Assembly: GCA_903813345.2 (NCBI GenBank) | Contig: CAIIXF020000012.1 | Coordinates: forward strand, 21,836,184 to 21,900,183 | From: Owenia fusiformis | Lineage: Eukaryota > Annelida > Polychaeta > Sabellida > Oweniidae | Direction of reading: 5' to 3' | DNA length: 64,000 bases | In this document: positions 1 through 13,300 of the stretch, in pieces | Position numbering within the stretch: position 1 is the stretch's first letter | Layout of the letters: the number at the start of each line of letters is the position of its first letter | Notes under the pieces: model-generated | What the model saw: only the letters and a program-made list of their open reading frames with translations | What the model was told of the DNA's origin: nothing | Database searches by the model: none | Position numbers and translations under genes: made by a program

Positions 1-1235
1 CAAACCCAGTTATCGATTGAGCAAGAATTGTTAGGGACACAACATGGATTGTAGATGTGTCGGTGAAGAGCTAAACACTGAAGAAATACCATATTAACTA
101 TAAAAAGCGCACATCACCAAAATTTCAGGAGAATTAAAGATTGACTAACCAGCAAATTATGAGATCAACATTCTATGAGAAAACGAGCCAGATTCATTAA
201 TGTTTACCAAAATTAGACCACTTTTGATCTTACTTTATGATCACCCTGTACACCAAATTTTGCAGTATAATGCAAGAGGTCCTGAGTAATAAAATAATTG
301 AATAAGTCAATCAACTTTGATTGTATGTGATCTCAAAGAGGATTTTAATTGGTCCACCACCCTCTATGATGATAGCTTTTAGTCTTATTTACCATTCTGA
401 TATAGCAGTATCAGTGAAATGTTGGCTGGGTTTCTTTCAACTTATTTTAATAACCAGCCTTAGTTGGGCCATATTTCAAGATTGGGTGCCTATACACCAT
501 CTCCTATGCCCTACAATCACTGGAGTATTGCATTAGGACTATTAGATGAGTGGTTATCAGGAGGTATCAGTTCAGGTACAAATGTACAATATGCAAATTA
601 TATTTTTGCAACTTCAAGTTTCATTTGGTATATAAATTATGATTTTGGATAACAGAATTCTTAAAAAAGTGGCGTTTTTTACATTATTATTTTTGCATTA
701 TTTCACAGATGATTGACAGATTTATCATGCAATAGCATTTCAGATAACAGATAGCAATACTGAATTTTGATTGATATTGAACTGATATTGCATGCCTTAT
801 CTTACTATGTGTGAAATATATTTATATTGAATAGTGCATGAAGACTGTGAAATCTGCAATGGATAGTGCTGATGTACTGGAAATTCCCAATGCACAATTT
901 GAAGGTATATATGAAGCAAAGTGCAAGGAATATCAGGATACATACACAGTGCATAATTGTCTGTAAGAAAAATTTACAATAGAATACACAGTGCAAAATT
1001 CATAGGAAACACAAAATACAATATATAAGGAATATAAAATACTTAAAGTTCACATTGCAAAATTTGCAATAATGATACCCCCATTAATGTGAGGGTGAGG
1101 GTGATTTGAAATCAACCCCACATCTATGGGGGTACAATGAATCATGCCAAATGCTCAATATGCAATGAAACCACCACACAAGCGACTGGGGTGGGAAATG
1201 CATAATTGATTTACCAATCAACCAATGAGCATTAG
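1..1235. other. 3' flank of the cysteine-rich gene, no feature recognised
   Basis: AT-rich DNA downstream of the minus-strand stop codon. Only short chance reading frames are present on either strand, and I see no clear polyadenylation signal, RNA gene or repeat structure. Confidence 0.4.
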
Positions 1236-1349
1236 TCAGTATCTCTCCTCTGCTCCCATTGGTTGCTTCATGTTGATCTCACAACAACAGCAGTTGATAG
1301 TTTCACATGCTGGAGGCTGACACGCACATTTACAATCACAATTGCCGCA
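1236..1349 (-). CDS. Cysteine-rich gene, terminal coding exon
   Basis: The acceptor is TTTGTTTAG just above 1349. The exon reads 37 codons and a TGA at 1238-1236. It encodes ten cysteines in the first 23 residues (motifs CDCKCAC, QPPAC, CCCC), then a polar tail ending in ERY. The frame matches the preceding exon (phase 0). Confidence 0.75.
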   Translation of the reverse strand, partial: CGNCDCKCACQPPACETINCCCCEINMKQPMGAEERY

Positions 1350-4300
1350 CTAAACAAACAAATTCACAATTAATGATGGAAATATCATTGCAGTGCTCTT
1401 CCAAGCATTGAAGAATTGCTCTCAGCATCAATTTGAGATTCTCAAACTAACTTGCATCTACCTGAAAACCTATTTAGAAAACCTTGTTTTTTAGTGCAAT
1501 TGTTTTTGCTCCTTTCTACCAATTCTTGAGAATGAAATAAAATGCCTTTCCGAACCTTGTTGGAACAAAATAGCATGTACAACATGCTCAATAGAGAGAT
1601 TTCGCACATACGTAAAATACAACTTATAACGTATACTTATACTTATAAGAAGACATACAAGGTGTTTCATAATGTGGGTATTTCGTCAGGAAAGATCTTC
1701 TCGGACTGTAATAAATAAAGGTCAAAGGGATGCCTTTTGTACTTTCTTGAATTGTAGCATGTTTAGTTGATCCAAATGTGTTTGTCTAGAATAAAATAGG
1801 CTCATATATAGTATATACATATAGACCCATCTCTTCTCAAATTGACTTTTTGGAGATGCTCGTTATGAAACACCCTGTATGTCATTTGTTGAGCTACTGA
1901 ATGGGTCGTTTCCAGGAATTGCTAGAACCTACTGGTTTGATTGGTGTTTCAAATTGATGGTTAAAGTATTTGATTGGATACTGTTCCTACTCAGCCGATT
2001 AATTTAGAAAATTCTTGCGGTCAATTGTTCCACACACATGTAGGTGAAGCTTTATACGTAGATCCAACTGTATACGTTTATCATCTACGTGTACATGTAT
2101 ATACAATTTTGTAAGTTCATTGAACTTATACTGATCATGAAAACTTTGAAATAATCAACTTGTTTATGTTATGACTCACTTGAAAGGATCATGACTCACT
2201 TTAAAGGATCGTGTTTAGAATACACTACAACTACTAGGACACGGAAGCAAGCATTTAATTATAATGTGCATAATCTACACGTGCAGATGACAGTGCATTC
2301 ACAGTCTCTGGTTGGTGGAGCTTTTCTGTATCGGGAATAGTTATGTTCCATTAAGTACAATTTAAAATTGATTTTAGTAAATATAATAGTTCGACATGAC
2401 CCTTTAAACTATACGTATACGTATAAGTTGTACTTTCACTTATGTGCGAAATCTCTCTATTATTATAGTTATACAAAGGAATTTTTGGTTGATTTCAAAA
2501 AAGTATTCAAAAAATCCTCCCAAAATAGATAAAAATCAAGATAAACCTTTTATTTCATTAACAAGATACTTTCTTGAAATCAACCAAAAATTCCTTTGTA
2601 CAATTACAATATTGAGAGACCTTAACATGTTGTGTTTATGTCGTTTTGTTCCAATGAGGTTCAGAAAGATGTTTCATTTCACTCTGGAAACATGATACCA
2701 AGAACAAAACAAGTGTTTGATGTGTTTTCTAAAACAATATAGATGAAAGTATATATAAATATATTTTTCAAATTATATTGTTACCATTCAAAAGATGACC
2801 ATTAAATTGACGATGTGTTAAATTTTTAGATTTTTTTTATGACTAGTTCAAAACGTGTGTTCAAAAAGTTCTCCATATCGATACCATTCCTTTCAAAGAA
2901 TTTTTAAAAGTTTGTGATTTTATTTTATTTTTTTATTTTCTTATTTTATTTATTTATTTATTTCATATAATACATACAATAGTTAACAATGAAGTGGGTG
3001 ACACAAAATTTGTGTATATTCCCACAGATGGAGTGAGTAAAATACAAGTATGTTACTATGCAGTTTGGGGATCTGCCGTGGCATGCCCTCGACAAAAGAT
3101 ATAATATGTGCCATCAAATTGCCCAAGGAAGGAATTAAAGTTGCAATAAATATTTCTTGGTTTGTTTTTTCATGAAAATGGTACTTTTGATGGATTGAAT
3201 GTGCGGGGGTAGTTGGTTCCAAATATCAGGTATAGAATACGCTAACATTGATTTTCCATAGTTAGTGCGGGTTTTTGGCTTGTCATAAGATTTCTTATTT
3301 CTTGTGTTGTAATTGTGTCTATTCTCAACTGTTTTGAAAAAAGATGGGAATATTTGTTTGTAATTATCCTTGTCGTTGATCCATTTAAACATAAAAATAT
3401 ATCTCTGCTGCTTATTTATTTCAAATATGTTCAATATTTTTAAGTCATGAAAAAGAGGTAGGGAGTGAGCTCTAAAATCACTATTTGTTGCAATTCTTAC
3501 AAATTTTTTCTGTGAGAGATGAAGGGTATTTAGTAATGTACAGCCTGCTTCACCCCATACTATATTTCCATAGATAAGGTATGAATAAATCAAAGAATAA
3601 TATATACTAAGTAGGCTTTTGACATTTAATAAATGCTTCACTTTGTATAATATACCAATGGTTCTTGATATTTTCATGTTTACGGATGTTATGTGATTTT
3701 TCCAGGTTAAATTTTGATCAATTATGATTCCTAAAAAGTTTATATGTGACACCTGTTCAAGTACTTTGTCATTCATAGTGACATTTATTTCATTTTTATT
3801 ATAATGCTTTTGTCTTGAAGAAAATATAATATATTTAGTTTTCTTAGCATTTAATGAAAGTTTATTTGTGGCTATCCATTCCTCGATTAGTTTCAGTTCA
3901 GCATTCAAAGCATTTGTGATTTCATTAAGATTTTTTCCTTGTATTAACAGATTAGTATCATCTGCAAATAGCACAAAAAATAATCGTGGAGAGGATAAGT
4001 AAATGTCATTGATATATATGATAAAAAACAAGGGACCTAGTACAGAGCCTTGTGGAACTCCACATGTAATTATCTCAGAATCTGAAATAGTGTCTTTGTA
4101 ACAGGTTTTTTGGATTCTATTAGAAAAGTAACTTTTGACCCATTCCAGTGCAACACCACGTATCCCATAAAACTCAAGCTTTTGAAAGAGAATATTGTGG
4201 TCTATAGTATCGAATGCTTTGGAGAAGTCAAGAAATAACCCTATAGAGAATTCACCTTTATCTATAGAATGTCTAATTTTTTCAACAAATGTGAGTACAG

Positions 4301-7300
4301 CCATGAATGTTGACTTTTTTTCTCGAAAACCAAATTGATAAAGATACAAAATTTCTATTTTGTCGAGAAAGGAAGTCAGGCGATGATGCATTAGTTTTTC
4401 AAGTAATTTGGAGAAGACTGGTAAAATCGAAATAGGTCGATAATTTGTAAAAAGTTGACTGTCCTCCTTTTTATGAATTGGAATTATTTTTGCAATTTTT
4501 AATTTGTCAGGAAAATTACCATTTGTTAGAGATAAATTGAAAATGTGTAATAATGGTAATTGGAATGCCTTACCACAATGCTTAATTATGGAAGGTTTGA
4601 AATCATCAAAACCGGCCGCAGAGTTTTTTAATTTAGATATTTCCATGTCTAACTCATTAGAGTCAATTGGATTCAAAAATAAAGTTGTAGCTTGTCTGCC
4701 AAGATTTTTCATGTAGTCTGAAGGACTTTTATTTGTAGAAGGAATTTGAGCTGCTAGGGTTTCACCTACCCTTGAAAAGAAGGAGTTAAATTGGTTAGCA
4801 ATGTCAAGTTTATTACTTATTTCAGAATTGTTATGGAAAAAAGAGTCTGGGATATTGTGGTTTTTATTTTTTCTTTGGAGAATTTCATTAATAATTTCCC
4901 AATTAGCCTTAATGTTTCCTTGATTTTCCTCAAATTTTCTACTAAAATAACGTTTATGTGCTGATCTTATGATTGTTTTTAGCATTTTTGAGTAGACTTT
5001 ATAATTTGCCTTATTTTGATTTGTCGGTAAACGAAGATATTTCTTATATAATTTGCTTTTTTGTCTTACAGATACAAGTATAGCTGTTGTAATCCAAGGT
5101 TTTTCATTATTATTATATAATTTAACAGATATTGTTTTTATTGGGAAACTTTCATCATAAATTTCTTTAAGGCGGTTTTCAAATAAATTGTAAGAAGTAT
5201 TTGCGTTGTCACTATTCAAAATATCTGCCCATGATTCTTTTGCTAATTTTTCTTGGAAAGTAGTGAGATTATTGTCAGAGTATTTTCTAATTGATTTGTT
5301 AATTACTTTTATCTGATGAATCGGTTTATTAAAAGTAGCAAATATAGGGAAGTGATCTGAAATGTCATTAAAAATTATTCCACATAATCCATTTTTGATA
5401 TCATTTGTAAAAATGTTGTCAATTAATGTTGCTGTACTTGAAGTCACCCTGGTTGCTTTGTAAATAAGTGGTATTAAATTATAAGATGTCATGATGTTGT
5501 AGAAATTTTCAGTTGGCTCATGCTGATTGGTCTTAAATAAATCAATATTAAAATCACCCATTACATAGTTTGTTTTGTTTTCTCTGGATAAATTATTAAA
5601 ATAGACTTCTAGACTATTATTAAATTCTTCGATATCTACATTAGGAGGCTTATATATACAGGTTAAGAGTATGTTTTTGCCATTGCTTACAATAACCTCA
5701 ATTGTCAAAACATCGCATCCTAAATGATTAAATTGAAGATCTGGTCTTTCTTTAACGTTAATAGTATCCTTGATATAGAAACCAACACCACCCCCTCTAG
5801 TTGATCGAGATTTAAAATAACCTTTGAAATTCATTAGTTTTGAATATTGTGATTCTTGATCCTCATAAAGCCATGTTTCAGAAAGGCCAACAATCGATGC
5901 TCCCTTATCAAGTGATGACAAAAGACTAATTGACTAATTTCCAATGATTTGACGGCATACTTCGAATATTACAATGGACTATAGCCATATCAACATTGTT
6001 GTTAGCATTCAAATTATTGTTCAGTTCAGTTAAGGTTACATATTCGCTCTTTGCCATAATTTCATTGGTAGTCACATCGAATCCAGGAGCATCAATCATT
6101 GATATCACCAGGTCATGGTGAATAGTGTTCAAAATTTTTTTTTTGTCTTATACATCTTCCAAATATGCTTAACTATCAATATGCATTAATAAGTTCCCAA
6201 TTTTAGAACAAACATCCCTTCAAAAATGACATTTTGAAATTGAAAAATCAATTTAAATGGTCCCAAAACCTTCAAGGCTACATATAAATACCATATGAAA
6301 AATGAAAATCCTGAAATGTATTGCTAACTGTGGAAATCATCGAGTCGTAGCAACAGAATATATGACATTAAGGAAATGCAGAGTTCACAAATTGTTTGAA
6401 GGAAAATATATAGAGTTCAGAATGTACAATGTTCAATATTATAATATTAAATATACGTATGAAGTATAATTTAATATAAATATATTTGAATTATTTTTTA
6501 TTATTATATAAGAGGGAGACAATTAAATATATATACTTAAATCACAGTATCAGAAGCAACAATCCTGGAAGAGGTTTATTCAATAAAAGTTATAGTTTGA
6601 ATAAGATGATGAAAACACATAGTGTGAATCAGCACATGATGTGCATTATCAGTACATCATGTGCATAATAAGCTCACTGTGTGCATTAACAGTGATTTGT
6701 GCGAAACAGAACAGAATGAAGTCAATATACTTACATCACACAGAGGTTCATTGCCTTGGCAACAAGGATTGTCCGCACTTTGACAACATTGGCACATTAT
6801 TATGTCAGCACATTCCAGGTGCTGGAATTGGAAAATACCATTATTACAACATTATCATTAAGACATAATACTATTCTTCTTGAAACTGATGTAACTGTAA
6901 ACGACACGTAATAGGCATTACATGGAATTAAATTATCAGAGCAAAAATGATTATAAAATTCTTGCAATCTTTTGAGACTTTCTCTCAACTTGTCTCCATG
7001 TAATGTCTGTTTTCTTTATTTTCGGATAATCTTATGATTTTTAAGGTTATCTTCAAAAAATGAGATATCCCCTTAATTTTAGTTCTAATGAATTAAGACA
7101 TTAATTAAGACATAATTTCCATATAATCAGATGTCTCGATTTAAAAATAAATAAAATAAGGATTGTATAAGGGATAAATTGGCATGATTCCTTCTCTCTA
7201 ATCCCTTCTTATTCCTTTGAAAGTCCTGCAAACATTAGTCTCAGTTATGAGTTAAGTTTTAAACAGCTCAGTTACAAGTTTGACAAAATACTATTGGTAT

Positions 7301-10300
7301 TTTGGCTTGTACTGTAAGACTGAAGCTAATGAAAATGTTACAAATGATTGGGTCAGAGTCTTAAAATATAACAAAAACAAATAACTTAATAAAAACTTAT
7401 AAGTTGTTTGTTATATAAACTTATAAGCAACCTGCATGTATTGCAGACTTGCATGTTAAATGTCCTGATATACAAAAGTCACTCCGGCAACTAGGCCCAC
7501 CTATTGTATTAACTAGATGATGTATACATACCCGACATATATTCTGTGAGGCATTAATAAAAAAAAATATAGATATTGCTGATCAGGTATAAAAATCATT
7601 TAATTATTTGACACACATGTACACCATTTAATTTCATACTGGACTACCTTATTTCATGGACATCGGACTGATAGTCTCAATATTACAGCACTTAAAACAA
7701 CATTCACCAGTTGGCCAATATCGTGCTGTTGGCAAACATGCACACATTTTCCAAAGTTGTCAAAGATCTAACTGCATTCTTCATGGAGTATGGTCTGAAT
7801 GACACATGTGATCTCACTTTTGAGGTCTAATGTTGTTCTGCTGTTATTCTCCTATACTCTTTATTTGGGGTATCCCCACTTGTAAAAGTTAAATGGGGCT
7901 ATATCTGGGCTATGTGGCGCCTATTCATTGCCTGTTGTACTGCTGATAATGTGGTCTTTGGAGTGGTCCCAAAGCCATTCTAGTGCATCATAGGCTGTAT
8001 GGGGCATGGTTCTGTTGTGTTAGAAAAACTATTGCTACTTATCAATCTCCTTGAGTTGACCTAAAGCTCCCCCTCCCTCCCAAAACTTCCTGAGAATCAC
8101 AATATAGCGTTCCGTGTTGTCAGTTATTGCATTTTGCTGACATCTTCAAAAGTAAAGAACTCTATCCCCATGTGCCGAGTATACACTAATCTGGGCATCT
8201 GTCTGAGTGTGTGAAGTTGCCTCTGCACTACTTCATCAAGTGATTGGCTCCCAAAGAAAATATAACTGTCAGAGTTTACCAGATTATCAAGTTGGAAATA
8301 GAGTTCATCGGAATACCAGACCACAGGGTTCGCACACCTTTTTCAAAATGAAACTCCCTGACATTTCCAGGCAAAAAAGGAAATTTCCAGACCTAGTTTT
8401 GCTTGCAAGGGCCTCCCTAAAAAGTCTCAAACAACTGTATCGTTTAAAAGACGAGACTTATTATGAAACATTTTGGGAATCTCCTTTAATACCATTTCTC
8501 ATGACTTAACTTTACTTCTACAGGTCGTCTTATTCACCAATAGCCACTTCACCAGAGCCACTCCTGATATATTATATTCTCAATTTTACATATTTACATT
8601 GCATAAGGCCAAAGGTAAACATACATGTACAGGGGCATAGCCAACAAGTGTCAAGGGGTGCATCTTTTGGGGTTTGCATCACTGCGAGCGTAGGAAAACC
8701 AAAAGGGGGGGTACAGGGGTTAATCCCCGGAAATTTTTAAAAATTGACATTTGTATATGGTGCATTCTAAGCATTTCAAACTATAATTTGTTAATATTTT
8801 GTAATGAATCCAAATGACAACTGAAACTTCAAAATTTTGATCTAAATCTAGAACAAGCCACAGGGTGAACAGAATGGCACCCTTGAACAGAATACACTTT
8901 TCCTGATGGAAAATTCAGAATGGCCACCTTAACATTTACCCAGACTGCCTAAAAACTAATCAAACTTGTAGACTAACCTTGACAGACAAGATTTTAGGAC
9001 AGAAAATTCAAAATGGCTGCCTTAACATTTACCCAGAATGCTGAAAAAACTAATCAGTTCTAAACTTTCATAGGTAGAAACATCCCTGAAAATATCAAAT
9101 GCATGCGTCAAATGGTTTGGCTAGAAACCTGTAGACAAGCCTTGACAGACAAGATTTTAGGACGGAAAACCCAAAATGTTCTAAACTTTCATAGGTAGAA
9201 ACATCCCTGAGAATTTTAAATGAATCCCTCAAACGGTTTGGCTGGAAACCTGTAGACAAGATTATTCACATTGTATATGGTGCATTCTAAGCATTTCAAA
9301 CTATAATTGTTTTGTCAATGAATACAAATGACAACTGAAACTTCAAAATTTTGAGCAACTCCCTTGAGGGGCAAGTCCCACCTGATGAAACATATTTTAT
9401 TGAAAACTGATCATTATGAACATTATATGATAGCAATAACCTGGCATACCTATTGTCTTCTCACCTTTGAGAAAATCTACACAAAAACATGATACCATAT
9501 TAGAAATTCCTTCTCAAGTAGCGTCACAATAAGGCACAGGCCTATGATACCAAATCAAATAATTGGTATTTGTGTTATCAGGAATCATATTTCAAAAAGT
9601 TTAATAATAAAAAATAGAGGCATTTTGAATTCAGAGACCATCTTGAATATTTCTTCTTGAGCAGATGTCATTTATCCCTAAGGCATCGCCATATAATGTT
9701 TGAGATAAAGTAAGTTCTCTAAGTTCATCTTTACATGAAGAAAGGTTCTTCTTTTGATTCTTGGTTATTTCCTCCTCTTCCTGTGAAATTTGGACCAATT
9801 CCAAAAACTGTCAATAAGGTTTTCAAAATTAATTGTTTTCATGAAAAATGGGGAAAACGCAGAGGCCCTAAAAAACCAAAGTATAACCTTTGAACCAAAT
9901 CTGTCAACTGATATTTGAGTTATCGCCCTGACAGATGAATAGACTTACGTATGATCGGACTGTCGGACAGCTTCTCAATATACAGTTTTATACTTTAAAG
10001 AGTTCCCAGAATTATTTTTGTTTTTCACCTCCCACCATCCTCAGATTAACCCCTCAATAAAAGGTAACCCAATAAAACATGCATGAAACATATACTGGTA
10101 ATTTTTATTTCTTAAGACTAACTTTCAAGCATAATGTATTGAACCATCATATATGTTATATTCTTTATTGTTTGGTTTCAGTATAATGTTCATACTGTTC
10201 TTAAAAATATACAATACCAGATAGAATGTCATTCAATCAATTCTAATGAAAAGATTTCTAATTTGTGGAAACAATTAAATGTCAAGGTACAGCTGGAAAG

Positions 10301-13300
10301 TAACATTTTGGTAAAAAATTGCTATACCTGCACATGTTATTTTCTGGTACAAAATTAAGTATGAAGTCATGTGTCAATTTCCTTGCTTTTTTCAGGAAAG
10401 TATCATTACATTGTCTTTTTTTAGAATATCTCATTCTGGTAGGAGTTCAATGGGAACTCCAGGAAATTCCGATATTTCACACTTTCTATTTTTCCAAATT
10501 TTCTTTCAAAGTTTTCAGACAACACAGGAACTACCATTGACCTGTTTCCAGGTTTACTAAAAATAGATAGTGTAATGATCCTTTCCTGAAAAAAGCAAGG
10601 AAATACACACATGACTTCATACTTAATTTTGTACCAGAAAATAACATGTGCAGGTATAGCAATTTTTACCAAAATGTTACTTTCCAGCTGAACCTTAAGT
10701 TAGATTTTGGACTTTATTGATATCCTGTCATAGTCCTGAAATGTATTTTACTGAAACATTATTTTTCAACACTGATACAAAATTCCCTGACATTTCCCTG
10801 ACACATCTACTGTTTCAAAATTCCCTGACATTTTTGGCCCTTTTTGACCCAATTTCAAAATTCCCTGACATTTCCAGCACCTGGAAAAATAAATCAATTT
10901 CCCTGACATTTCCAGGTGTGTACGAACCCTGGACCAGTTCAGACAGCCCGAAAGTGGCCATCTGGGGTATGTTGTTTAAAATGCTGTGATATTGTGACTA
11001 TTAGTCCAATGGTCATGAAATATGGTAGGCTGGTAGGAAATTGAATGATGTACAAATATGATGCCAAATATCAGGGAGTAATAACCTAGATGCGAGTAGA
11101 AATAATCTTGATTTACTTCATTAAAAATTCAAAATTCAGTCAAAGTAATATCATATTTGAAATCTACATGTAAAATTACATCTAGTAATGTGGTTTTAAA
11201 AAGTGTTTATCAACTTTGAAAAATTAATTTTCTTTGAAAATGTGACTTCTAGCTCGGGGAGATTCCCCGACCCCATGCTATAAAATCACAAAAAATGAAA
11301 TATCTTTTCTTTTAGTGGACAGATAATATTTTTCTTTACTGGACATATTTTCATTAGTATAAGTATCAGACACATAAGGGTTATATTAAAATTGAGCCAC
11401 TTAAATTTATAATATTCAAGTTTAAGGGAACTTTCTTATATACCTGCCATGTTAATTGACCCGAATCAGACACCTGGCGGTGAAACTGGTAACTTCCTAC
11501 TCGCATTTGGGTAATTTGCTCAAACACCAAAGATATGAGGAAAAATTAGGGTTGCCGTTTTTTACCACCCTGTAGTAGAGGTAAAATATTTATTAAAGAT
11601 TGGAAAAGCTTAGAAAAAGGCTAAATAGCCATTTTTATTTAACTAGTGTAGGCAAGATCGTTTTTAATGATGTAAAGTTTTGTGACCCATTAACAGTGTT
11701 AATTAGTAATGTTACCATGAACTATTAACCCTACAAATGGGTGATTTCTAATTATTAATAAGTATAGATGACTCACCCTCCTAGCTGGGCAACATGAGTC
11801 AAGACAAGATTCAAAATTTGGATGTTTGCAGCAGTTGAAGAATTCTGCCATAGCTATCCAACAGTCACAACATTGAGATTCCCCTTCTTTGCCGCAACAA
11901 CCAAGGTCTTTACAAAATCCTCGAGACTTAAACAAAGACGGGTATATTCGTCACAGCATGTTGGTTCATTTATTAATACAAATCTCCTTCAGTTCTTGTG
12001 CTAACATATTTTTGATTTGATTCTTGTATTCACAATTTTATGAAGTACCCCACACAAGTTTTTGATAGGAACTTAATTGACCCATGATTAAATTACTAAT
12101 TTTAAATCAATTTCTTCATGTTTAACTTACCAGGAGTACTTGGCGAATGATGAGTACTATGACAATAACAACCAAATATGCACCAATAGAGATACAGATA
12201 ATGGCTGGAGTGGGTAATAATTGAGAATACTGCACTTGGTTCTCTGACGGCTAAAACAAAGCAAAAGAAATATGCGTGCAAGTAGTAACAGTAAGGTTTA
12301 AAGATTCAATTACAAATATCTAAACAAGAAACAGGGTGAACAGAATCGCACCCTTGAACAGAATACACTTTTCGGGATGGAAAATTCAAAATGGCCTCCT
12401 TAACATTTACCCAGACTGCCTAAAAACTAATCAGTTCTAAACTTTCCATCTGAAACATCTCTAAAATTTTAGGATGAATCCATGAAACCTGTAAACAACC
12501 CTCAAGAGACACGTTTTAAGGTATTACTTCACAGTGTATCAGCTTTTTTTTCTATACAATTCAGATTTTCCTGAAAAAATCCTGGTAAAAGATAAACTGA
12601 TATATTACAAAATATGTGAAAATTGGAAAGATTGGCCGTTTAGTTAAAAAAAAAATGTTTTAATTTAACATTGCTCTCAATGGGAAATTATTATTTTATT
12701 TTTTAAACAAGCCTTCACAGACATGATTTTAGGATGAAAAATCCAAAATGGCCACCTTAACATTTACCAAGAATGCCGAAAAACTAATCAGTTCTAAACT
12801 TTTATAGGTAGAAACATCCCTGAGAATTTCAAATGAATCCCTCAAACGGTTTGGCTGGAAACCTGTAGACAAGCCTTGACAGACAAGATTTCAGGATGGA
12901 AAATCCAAAATGGCCGTCTTAACATTTATCCAGAATGTCGAAAAACTAATCAGTTCTAAACTTTCATAGGTAGAAACATCCCTGAGAATTTCAAATGAAT
13001 CCCTCAAATGGTTTGGCTGGAAACCTGTAGACAATTAAACCTTGACAGAAAAGATTTTAGGATGGAAAATCCAAAATGGCCACCTTAACATTTACCCAGA
13101 ATGCCGAAAAACTAATCAGTTCTAAACTTTCATAGGTAGAAACATCTCTGAGAATTTCAAATGAATCCCTCAAACGGTTTGGCTGGATACCTGTAGACAA
13201 GCCTTGACAGACAAGATTTTAGGACGGAAAATTCAAAATGGCCGCCTTAACATTTACCCAGAATGCCGAAAAAATAATCAGTTCTAAACTTTCATAGGTA

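Larger units (their letters stand above)
1530..2690. mobile_element. Foldback-like inverted-repeat element in an intron
   Basis: The left arm, about 1530-1650, matches the reverse complement of about 2400-2690. It includes the ~25-bp block around AGAGAGATTTCGCACATA at both ends. The right arm is longer because a smaller element (2466-2608) is inserted in it. The region between the arms is AT-rich with no coding potential. Confidence 0.6.

Noticed and set aside
10319-10672. Short frames on both strands
   Set aside because: They sit in the two arms of a long inverted repeat and are mirror translations.
11927-11990. A frameshift in the cysteine-rich gene between a CCDE frame and the main frame
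   Set aside because: A pyrimidine-rich acceptor at 11926 gives a phase-consistent exon without needing the upstream frame.
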